From assembly GCA_937952305.1 (NCBI GenBank), contig CALFZO010000179.1, positions 1 through 45,298 on the forward strand: DNA of 45,298 nucleotides, given 5' to 3'. Numbering within the stretch: position 1 is the stretch's first letter; every line of letters starts with the position of its first letter. Shown one piece after another: positions 39,110-45,298 of the stretch. Source of the stretch: an uncultured Anaerolineales bacterium. GTDB taxonomy: Bacteria > Chloroflexota > Anaerolineae > Anaerolineales > UBA6663. A program made the translations under genes and the position numbers. The notes under the pieces were generated by a model. The model worked only from the letters and a program-made list of their open reading frames with translations. It was not told the DNA's origin and did no database searches.

Positions 39110-40029
39110 GAGAGGAAGATCTCGGCCCCGCAGTGCGCACACTGCACCACGCCCTGGCCGGCCAGGCTGAGGCCGCCGCCGCAGCGCGGGCAGCGCTGGC
39201 CGGCGCGCAGTTTCTGCGCGTCCGCCGAATACAGCATGCCCTCGCGCCAATTCAGATAGCCCGCGAACTCGCCGCGCTTGACCACCTCGTACACCCACTG
39301 GCGCAGCAGATCCCGCGGGGCGTTCAGCTCGGCCGCCAGGTCGTCAAACGTCACCTGGCCGCGCGCCTGGACGACGGCCACTAGCTGCTTCTGCTTGGCG
39401 CGCAGCGCCGCGTGCGTGTAGACGCGGCCGCGCGGGGCGTCGAACAGGCCCACGAAGCGCTCCTGGCGCAGCAATTGCTCCACCAGGTCGTCGCAGGCGG
39501 AGACCGGCAGCCGCAGCTCGGCGGCCAGCTCGGCCAGCGTCACCTCGCCGCGCGCTGTCAGCATCTGCAGCGCGCGCGTCTCGCGCTCCTCGTTCAGCGC
39601 CGCGCGCATCTCGGGCGCGGCCCGGAAGGCGAAGTACAGGCCCGGCAGGGACACCAGGCCGCCCAGCGGCAGGCACAGGCACGTGTACGAGAAGACGGCC
39701 GTGTCCAGCTGCACGTCTTCGGAGGCCGAGAGGCCGAGCGCGCCGAACAGCCCGCCGACGATCACGGCCAGCGCGGCCAGCAGCCACAGCCCGGCGCGCG
39801 GCACGCTGCGCTTCTCCCACAGCGCGGCCGCCATCAGCATCCCCACGCACAGCGGGGCCACCACCAGGCCGACCACGAAACCGAAGTTCTCGGCGAAGGC
39901 GCCGGTCTGGCTCAGCCCGTAACCGAGGCCGGCCAACACGCCCAGGAACGCCAGGCCGCCGGCGGCTGACGCCAGCGCGGCCGGGCCGGGGGCCGGCGCC
40001 GCCCGCTGCAGCCAGTCTGACCATTTCAT
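39106..40029 (-). CDS. membrane protein with winged-helix-like repeats and C-terminal zinc ribbon
   Basis: 307 residues from the ATG at 40029, overlapping the stop of the EthD-like gene (ATGA). Four hydrophobic helices lie in the first ~150 residues (around 20-40, 50-72, 80-100 and 112-137). Two winged-helix-like modules follow, opening with ALQMLTARGEVTLAELAAEL and LVAVVQARGQVTFDDLAAEL; the shared G-V-L-A-EL pattern points to PCI/MarR-like helix-turn-helix domains. A zinc ribbon (CPRCGG ... CAHCGAE) closes the chain. Possible role: membrane-associated sensing or scaffold; function unknown. The duplicated winged-helix pattern suggests internal duplication. Confidence 0.75.
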   Translation of the reverse strand: MKWSDWLQRAAPAPGPAALASAAGGLAFLGVLAGLGYGLSQTGAFAENFGFVVGLVVAPLCVGMLMAAALWEKRSVPRAGLWLLAALAVIVGGLFGALGLSASEDVQLDTAVFSYTCLCLPLGGLVSLPGLYFAFRAAPEMRAALNEERETRALQMLTARGEVTLAELAAELRLPVSACDDLVEQLLRQERFVGLFDAPRGRVYTHAALRAKQKQLVAVVQARGQVTFDDLAAELNAPRDLLRQWVYEVVKRGEFAGYLNWREGMLYSADAQKLRAGQRCPRCGGGLSLAGQGVVQCAHCGAEIFLS

Positions 40030-40382
40030 GTGAAGGACCGGGGAGCGATGGTGTGATCCGGATGCGGCTCGTCTTCCATGTGCTCGGCGAAGAGCATGGT
40101 GAGCACGCGCGGCGCGTTCTTGGTGATGCGCACCAGGCATTGGCCGGCGGCCACGCCCGGCGGCGACTGCATCGCCGCTGTCAGAGCGGCCTTGTCCGCG
40201 AAGATCAACTCATGGATCAGGACAATGTCGGCCGGGCCGGCCGGGCCGCCCTCGACGTGGCTGACGACCACGGTTTCCAGGCCCGGCAGTTGATCGGCGA
40301 GCGGCACGAACTCCTGCGACCAGCGGTCCATCAAATCCGGCCAGGCTTCGTGGTGGTGGAAGAGCAGAATGAGTTTGTACAT
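40026..40382 (-). CDS. EthD/Dabb-fold protein
   Basis: 118 residues from the ATG at 40382; a GTG at 40403 overlapping the previous stop would add seven residues. YKLILLFHHHEAWPDLMDRW and the later VVVSHVEGG, VLIHELIFADKAALTAAMQS resemble the ferredoxin-like alpha/beta barrel of EthD-type monooxygenase-associated proteins. Substrate unknown. Internal TATAAT at 40417-40412 (- strand) inside the end of the upstream gene may start an extra transcript, with AAAAGG just before the ATG. Confidence 0.75.
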   Translation of the reverse strand: MYKLILLFHHHEAWPDLMDRWSQEFVPLADQLPGLETVVVSHVEGGPAGPADIVLIHELIFADKAALTAAMQSPPGVAAGQCLVRITKNAPRVLTMLFAEHMEDEPHPDHTIAPRSFT

Positions 40383-40399
40383 GCCTTTTGGGGAGCGCG

Positions 40400-42067
40400 T
40401 CACTGGCCGGTATTATACGTGACGGTCTCCAGCCGCGGCCAATTGAGGATGGCGGTGACGCGCGGCCCCGCCGGCGTGAAATCCAACGTCTGGACCTCGT
40501 AGCCCTGCGCCGCCAGCTGCGTCACGGTCTGCCAGTAACGCGCGGCCAACGGATCGTCGAAGCGCAGGCCGGCCGCCAGGACGGCGTCCACCGACTGAAG
40601 CAGGGTCTCGGCGGCGGCATAGTCGCCGGCCACCAGCGCCTGCTGGGCGGCCACCAGCATCGCCTCCAGCGCGATGTTCTCGGCCGCGCGCGGCCCGCGC
40701 ACAAAATCGGCCACGACCCCGCGCTCGCGCGCCGCCGGGCCATCCGGCAGCCAGGCCGTCAAGAAGTAGGCCTCCGGGTCATGCGCCTGCTGATACCGGC
40801 GCAGCAGGTCAAACAGCCGGATCGTCAGCCGCAGGTCGTCCGTCTGGGCGGACTCGGCCGGGAACCGGCGCAGGTGGGTGAGCCACTCCTCTTCCAGCGC
40901 CGTGAGCGACTTGCCGTAGTGGGCCAGCAGGCCGGCATCCAGCATTTCGGCGTCGTTGGCGGCCGGCTCGAAGGACGCGAGCATGCCCCGGAAGCGCGGC
41001 CAGCCGTATTGATCCACCAGGTACTTCACCAGCGCCCCGGCCTCCAGATAGCCGATCTCGTGCTGCGAGCGGTAGAAGTCCTTGGCCAGCGGCGTCAGCG
41101 GCAGGTAGCGGTCCAGGCGCAGCAGCGCGGCCGCCCGGCGGTCCAGGTCTTCCGGCTTGTAGTGGCCGCCGGCCACATACACCGCCAGGCCTTCGGTGAT
41201 CAGCGTCGGGCGCGCGGCCGCAATCTGCCGATCGACGATGTGCGTGCCCTCGTGCGCGAACAAGGTCGGCAGGTCCAGGCCGGCCGGGTTGCGGTCGATA
41301 TACGTCACCGAGATCTCGGCGCTGGCGAAGCCGCCGTGGCCGAGCAGGCGGCTGAGCAAGGTGAAGGTCACGCGTTCCGGGCGGCGCACGCCCAGGACGG
41401 TCTCCACGCGCTCAAAAGCGCGGTCGGCTTCAACCCGGATCTGGTCGATGTCGCGCGCGGCGGCCGTGCCGGTGAGGTAATGGAAGAGGCAGCAGTCGCT
41501 CTCGGCCTGCGCCCACTGCGCCAGCGGTTCCGGCATCGGGCGCTGCTCGGCCGGCCGCAGTTCGGCCGTCACGGTGAGCGCATCCAGCGGCGGACCGCCG
41601 GCCGCCGACTCCACGGTGACCGTCAGCGTCTGCGGCCCCACCAGGCCGGCCGTGTCCCAGAGCCACCAGAAGGTCGCCTGCGCCCGCCCGCCGATGCCGA
41701 ACGAGGCGAAGCGTTCGGTGCCCAACAGGGCCGGCGGCGCGCCGGCGCTATACACGCGGACGTAGGCGTCGCTCCAGGCCGGGTCGGCGTTGGCGGCGTC
41801 GATGGTCAGGCTGACACGGTCGCCGGAGTAGAGCTGCGGGCCGGGATGGAAGGTGATGTCTCCCGGGCGCAGGCCGAAGCCTGGCTCGGGGGTGGCCGGC
41901 TCGGTGGGCCGCGGCGCCGCCGTGGGGGCCTCCACGACCGGCGCGGTGACGCTCAGGCGGGCGGACGGCGGCGCGGTGACGCTCAGGCGGACGGGCGGCA
42001 ACAGGGTGTTGCACGCCAGCGCCAGAAAGACCAGGAGCGGCAGAAACCGTTTTGTCGAACGCGGCAT
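40400..42067 (-). CDS. lipoprotein with peptidase MA (gluzincin-like) domain
   Basis: 555 residues from the ATG at 42067; a GTG at 42076 is an in-frame alternative. The signal is FLPLLVFLALAC followed by N, a lipobox. A short duplicated segment RLSVTAP...RLSVTAP lies after it, then Pro-rich linker, a beta-sandwich (ITFHPGPQLYSGDRVSLTID), and the catalytic domain: LPTLFAHEGTHIVDRQIAAA contains HEGTH (HExxH) and the downstream KPEDLDRRAAALLRLD and YLEAGALVKYLVDQYGWPRF provide the family's third-ligand region. Peptidase MA-type proteins are zinc metallopeptidases of poorly known substrate at the cell surface. The C-terminus is not recognised. The stop overlaps the next start. Confidence 0.8.
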   Translation of the reverse strand: MPRSTKRFLPLLVFLALACNTLLPPVRLSVTAPPSARLSVTAPVVEAPTAAPRPTEPATPEPGFGLRPGDITFHPGPQLYSGDRVSLTIDAANADPAWSDAYVRVYSAGAPPALLGTERFASFGIGGRAQATFWWLWDTAGLVGPQTLTVTVESAAGGPPLDALTVTAELRPAEQRPMPEPLAQWAQAESDCCLFHYLTGTAAARDIDQIRVEADRAFERVETVLGVRRPERVTFTLLSRLLGHGGFASAEISVTYIDRNPAGLDLPTLFAHEGTHIVDRQIAAARPTLITEGLAVYVAGGHYKPEDLDRRAAALLRLDRYLPLTPLAKDFYRSQHEIGYLEAGALVKYLVDQYGWPRFRGMLASFEPAANDAEMLDAGLLAHYGKSLTALEEEWLTHLRRFPAESAQTDDLRLTIRLFDLLRRYQQAHDPEAYFLTAWLPDGPAARERGVVADFVRGPRAAENIALEAMLVAAQQALVAGDYAAAETLLQSVDAVLAAGLRFDDPLAARYWQTVTQLAAQGYEVQTLDFTPAGPRVTAILNWPRLETVTYNTGQ

Positions 42068-42093
42068 CCTCAACACCGTTTCCGAACGTCCAC

Positions 42094-43434
42094 TTACCGG
42101 CGACAGTAGGCTTCAACAACCTCGTACAGGACGCGCACGCCCCACCCCAGGCCCGCAATCGGGGCGCGTTCGTCGTGCGCGTGGAACAAATTCATGAAAT
42201 CAAAGCCCGGCGGCAGCTGCATCGGCACGAAGCCGTAAGACGGCACGCCCAGCGGCGCCAGGTACTTGGCATCGGTGGCGCCGGTCATCATGTAAGGCAC
42301 CACCTGGGCTTGCGGGTCGTGCCGGCGGAGCGCCTCCGCCATCAACTGGTACAGCGCGGTCTGGTGGGAGGTCTCCAGCGGCGGCGACTCCAGGGTGATT
42401 TCATATTCCAGGTGCTCGCCCATGACGGCGCGCAGCTCGGCGATGAAGGCGGCCGTATCATAACCGGGCAGGTTGCGGCCGTCGATGGTCACCTCAGCCG
42501 TGGCCGGGATGACGTTGGTCTGATAGCCGGCGCTCAGGCCGGTGGGTGTGGCCGTGTTGTGGGTGACCGCGGCCAGCATCGGCTGCAGCGGGTGGTCGGC
42601 CAGGCGCGCCAGGGCGGCCGCGGCCTGGTCCGGCGTCCGCAGGCCGCGCACGGCCGCGCCCAGGTCGCCGCCCACCGCCGCGGCGATACTGTCCAGCATG
42701 CCGTCGGCCGCGGCGCACAGGTGATAAGCCAGGCCGCGCGCCGCCAGCCGGTCAACAGCGCGCGCCAGCGTGACCACGGCGTTGTCGCGGCGCGGCTGGG
42801 AGGCGTGGGCAGGCGCCCCGTGGGCACGCACCTTCATCCAGACCGTGCCCTTCTCGGCCACCTGGATCGGGTAGACCGTGATCCCGGCGAAGTCCATGTT
42901 GTAGCCGCCCAGCTCCGTCAGGCCGAACTCGGCCCGCAGCAGGTCCGGGTGGTGCTTCACCAGCCAGGCCATGCCGTACCCGTCCGCGCCGCCGATCTCT
43001 TCATCTGCGGTCGCCGCGAAGATCACGTCCCGCTTGAGCGGCACGCCCTGGCGTTTGAGCAGCAGGAACACCATCAGCTGCTGGGCCAGCGACCCCTTCA
43101 TGTCCACGGCGCCGCGGCCCCAGATGTAGCCGTCATGGATCTCGCCGGCGAAAGGCGGGTGGGTCCAGCGCGCGGGCTCGGCCGCGACGACGTCGGTGTG
43201 GCCGTAGAGCAGGAGCGGCGGGGCCTCGCCGGAACCTTTCAGCCGCACCACCAAGTTGCCGCGCCCCGGCGCGGAGGTGAGTACCAGCGGCTCGAGGCCC
43301 TCCGCCCGCAGCAGGCCGGCCAGGTGTTCGGCCGCCAGCAGTTCCTGGCCGGGCGGGTTGACGGTCTCCAGCCGCAGCAGGGCCTGCAGATGGCGCACGG
43401 TCTCGTCGGTGACGGCGGTCCAGTTAAGTGGCAT
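42094..43434 (-). CDS. M20-family metallopeptidase (ArgE/DapE/CPG2-like)
   Basis: 446 residues. Metal and catalytic residues are in place: LLYGHTDVVAAEP (His and Asp), GRGAVDMKGSLAQQL (bridging Asp), ADEEIGGADGYG (catalytic Glu pair), LTELGG and a C-terminal MTGATDAKYL/LFHAHDERAP. An insertion of the usual lid/dimerisation domain spans about 200-310. Expected reaction: zinc-dependent hydrolysis of an N-acyl amino acid, dipeptide or carbamate; substrate class cannot be decided. It precedes the MA lipoprotein by 26 nt on the same strand and follows the amine-oxidase gene by 30 nt, suggesting one operon. Confidence 0.9.
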   Translation of the reverse strand: MPLNWTAVTDETVRHLQALLRLETVNPPGQELLAAEHLAGLLRAEGLEPLVLTSAPGRGNLVVRLKGSGEAPPLLLYGHTDVVAAEPARWTHPPFAGEIHDGYIWGRGAVDMKGSLAQQLMVFLLLKRQGVPLKRDVIFAATADEEIGGADGYGMAWLVKHHPDLLRAEFGLTELGGYNMDFAGITVYPIQVAEKGTVWMKVRAHGAPAHASQPRRDNAVVTLARAVDRLAARGLAYHLCAAADGMLDSIAAAVGGDLGAAVRGLRTPDQAAAALARLADHPLQPMLAAVTHNTATPTGLSAGYQTNVIPATAEVTIDGRNLPGYDTAAFIAELRAVMGEHLEYEITLESPPLETSHQTALYQLMAEALRRHDPQAQVVPYMMTGATDAKYLAPLGVPSYGFVPMQLPPGFDFMNLFHAHDERAPIAGLGWGVRVLYEVVEAYCRR

Positions 43435-43464
43435 GGCGTTTCAGCGCGGCGGGTCAGGCCAAGG

Positions 43465-44877
43465 CTACGGCGCGTGATGGACCGCGTGGGCGGCGTTCAG
43501 GCCGGATTCGATGGCGCCCTGGATCCAGGCGTGGCCGAGCGAGGCGTGCTCGCCGGCGAAGTGGAAGCGGCCCTCCGGCGCCACGATGGCGTCGTGCAGC
43601 AGTGTCTGCTGGCCGGGGTCGAAGAGCGCGAAGGCTCCGCCCGCGAACTCGTCGTCGTGCCACATCCAGGAGACGCCGGCTTCAAATTCCTGCGTCACCG
43701 CCGGATGGACGACGGCGACGTTCTCCAGGGCCTGGTGCAGACGGTCGGCCGGGGCAAGCGAGCCCCAGCGCTGGGCGTCCTCGGCCCAGGTATAGCTGGC
43801 CAGCAGGATGCCGCGGCCGGTGGCGCGGCCGTGCTCGGCGTAATACAGGTTGCGGATCGGCAAATCGGTGAGCGTGCCGCCGCCGAAAATGCCGTCGTCG
43901 GTCTCCCAGAAGCGCCGCCGGCACTGGAAGAAGATCTTGGCCGAGGCGTCGTAGTGCAGCTGGCGGATGGCGCGGCGCTTGGCGGGCGAGAAGGGCTGCA
44001 GCACTTCCACGTGGCGCAGCACCGGGAACGGCACCGTCAGGATGGCGTAGTCGCCGGCCGCCTGGAAGCGCCCGGCCGCGGTCTGGTAGTGGACGACGGC
44101 CTGGTCCGGCGTCTGGTCCAGGGCGATCATCTTGGCTCCGAAGCGGATGTGCTCGCGCAGCTCGGGCAGGAACGCATACGGCAGGCGGTCCATGCCGCCC
44201 TCCAGCTGGACCATGTGGGTGTAGTAGCCGCCCAGCTCTTCGCGCAGCAGCTCCAGCAGCGACGAGTTGAGCAGCGACTCCTGGTTGAAGAGCAGGCCGA
44301 ACATCTCGATCATGCCTTCGGACCAGCCGTGGACCTCCAGGAACTCGCGGACCGAGTACTGATCATGGCTGGCGGCGATGGCGGCCCAGCCGGCCGCCGG
44401 GTCGGCCTCCACCTGACGCGCCAACGGCCGCAGCGCGGCCTCCCATTGCTGGGCCGCTGTCTTCCCGCGCTCGTGCTCGGCCACCGGGAAGCCCAGCAAA
44501 GCGGGGTCGGCCTCGGCTTCGGCCGCGCGCACCTTGCGGCCGTTGAAGTAGTAGTAGGCGCGCGGGTTGCTCATCGTGAAGGGCAGCGGGCGCAGGCCGA
44601 ACTGCTCCACGTAGGCCATCGTCAGCGCGTGGGCTTTGGGCAGGCGCATGGCGCCGGCCTCCGCATACAGGCCCGGCGCGAACGGTTCGCGCAGCGTCAG
44701 GATCCGCCCGCCAAGGCGGCCCTGGGCCTCCAGCACCACCGGCCGATGGCCGGCGCGCAGCAGCTCACGCGCGGCCACCAAACCGGCCATGCCGGCGCCG
44801 ACGATGACCACGGTCTTGGGCCGCGCGGCCGGGCCGAGGCCGGCGCGGATCAGGGCGAGTTGGTCGGAAGTCTGCAT
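43465..44877 (-). CDS. flavin-containing amine oxidase-family protein
   Basis: 470 residues. N-terminal FAD-binding motif VVIVGAGMAGLVAARELLRA and LEAQGRLGGRILT, then the amine-oxidase substrate domain (AGAMRLPKAHALTMAYVEQF) and C-terminal FAD contacts in FHFAGEHASLGHAWIQGAIE. The order and length are those of MAO/L-amino-acid-oxidase-type enzymes. Expected activity: O2-dependent oxidation of an amine or amino acid to an imine. No signal peptide is seen, so it should be cytoplasmic. The 12-nt gap to the upstream methyltransferase suggests co-transcription. Confidence 0.88.
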   Translation of the reverse strand: MQTSDQLALIRAGLGPAARPKTVVIVGAGMAGLVAARELLRAGHRPVVLEAQGRLGGRILTLREPFAPGLYAEAGAMRLPKAHALTMAYVEQFGLRPLPFTMSNPRAYYYFNGRKVRAAEAEADPALLGFPVAEHERGKTAAQQWEAALRPLARQVEADPAAGWAAIAASHDQYSVREFLEVHGWSEGMIEMFGLLFNQESLLNSSLLELLREELGGYYTHMVQLEGGMDRLPYAFLPELREHIRFGAKMIALDQTPDQAVVHYQTAAGRFQAAGDYAILTVPFPVLRHVEVLQPFSPAKRRAIRQLHYDASAKIFFQCRRRFWETDDGIFGGGTLTDLPIRNLYYAEHGRATGRGILLASYTWAEDAQRWGSLAPADRLHQALENVAVVHPAVTQEFEAGVSWMWHDDEFAGGAFALFDPGQQTLLHDAIVAPEGRFHFAGEHASLGHAWIQGAIESGLNAAHAVHHAP

Positions 44878-44889
44878 GGCGGCCTCGGT

Positions 44890-45298
44890 TCACTCGACGG
44901 GGCGCAGGCGCGCCACCAGAAACGGCGGGATCTCGGCGTAGTGGGACCAGGACAAGGCGTGCTTACCGGTGCGTTCCGGCTGACGCGGCTCTTCCAGCCC
45001 ATCCAGGACGAAGCCGGCCTCAAAGCCGGCTTGCAGCAGGCGGTGCAAGGGCCGGTGGAAATAATACTGCGGCGCCGGCTGGCCGACGATGCCGAGACCA
45101 AGGTGGGTCTCCGGCGTCAGGTAGCGCGCGATCTTCACGGCGTGGACCGTGGTCAGCTGGCCGTGCTGATCGGTTTCCTCGACCAGGCGCGTCACGCCAG
45201 GCGAGGAATTGAAACACGGATGCAGGACCGCAAACACAAAACGGCCGCCCGGCTTCAGCAGCCGCCGGACGGCTCGAAAAAGCGGCTCGATGACGGGC
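44890..45298 (-). CDS. SAM-dependent methyltransferase, C-terminal part (cut by window edge)
   Basis: The frame is open across the right edge of the window, so the N-terminal half, including the SAM-binding GxGxG region, is outside. What remains starts with FRAVRRLLKPGGRFVFAVLH, the post-motif II/III segment of class I methyltransferases, followed by HPCFNSSPGVT and VKIARYLTPETHLGLGIVG, and a beta-strand/helix pair to LVARLRPVE. A shorter reading from an internal GTG at 45237 would miss these. The substrate cannot be inferred. First gene of the - strand run at the right edge. Confidence 0.8.
   Translation of the reverse strand, partial: PVIEPLFRAVRRLLKPGGRFVFAVLHPCFNSSPGVTRLVEETDQHGQLTTVHAVKIARYLTPETHLGLGIVGQPAPQYYFHRPLHRLLQAGFEAGFVLDGLEEPRQPERTGKHALSWSHYAEIPPFLVARLRPVE

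Overview
This is a GC-rich (roughly 70% by eye), gene-dense chromosomal window with about 39 protein-coding genes. I see no rRNA, tRNA, CRISPR array or insertion sequence. The gene set suggests a member of the Chloroflexota (Anaerolineae/Caldilineae-like). The clues are a giant 6-pyruvoyl-tetrahydropterin-synthase-related membrane protein, an exported protein ending in the YLPLV-type C-terminus common in that phylum, DinB and zinc-ribbon genes, and many ATGA/GTGA start-stop overlaps. This placement is inference from gene content, not from a marker gene.

Layout. 1-15.3 kb is almost entirely + strand: membrane protein, tandem GGDEF protein, enoyl-CoA hydratase with a zinc ribbon, M23 peptidase, GNAT, geranylgeranyl-reductase-like flavoprotein, a degenerate SDR, an unknown protein, three DinB-fold proteins in a row, a GMC oxidoreductase, a canonical enoyl-CoA hydratase and a zinc-ribbon membrane protein. 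A 14-bp terminator stem closes this block. 15.4-22.7 kb is - strand: an exported BNR-repeat/DUF1906 protein, a heterodimeric ABC exporter with one degenerate ATPase site, a small membrane protein that may be an anti-sigma factor, and an ECF sigma factor. 22.8-25.6 kb (+) holds a DUF4097 repeat protein, a small membrane protein and a PAF-acetylhydrolase-like esterase. The sigma gene and the DUF4097 gene diverge from two matching ECF-type promoters.

25.6-28.6 kb (-) carries a MATE transporter, a NUDIX hydrolase, a hypothetical and a lipoprotein. 28.7-31.8 kb (+) has a cystathionine synthase/lyase, a TipAL-type MerR regulator with a textbook 19-bp-spacer promoter, and an AAA ATPase. Malate synthase A (-) is divergent from a three-gene partner-switching operon (receiver, GAF-SpoIIE phosphatase fused to an RsbW-like kinase, STAS antagonist), followed by a strong terminator and a BBE-type flavoprotein. 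38.3-45.3 kb (-) holds a SelW/Rdx-family gene, YbaK, a winged-helix/zinc-ribbon membrane protein, an EthD-like protein, a peptidase-MA lipoprotein, an M20 peptidase, an amine-oxidase-like flavoprotein and a methyltransferase cut by the window edge.

The most notable item is the Rdx/SelW gene at 38354-38596 (-). It reads through an in-frame TGA exactly at the second position of the family's CxxC/CxxU redox motif, and a perfect 8-bp hairpin with a GUC loop follows at the spacing expected of a bacterial SECIS. Standard gene calling would truncate it to the GTG at 38545. Other points of interest are the paired ECF promoters, recurrent -10 boxes 6-7 nt before ATG (leaderless transcription), the HicB-DinB fusion, the degenerate SDR, and the asymmetric ABC exporter.
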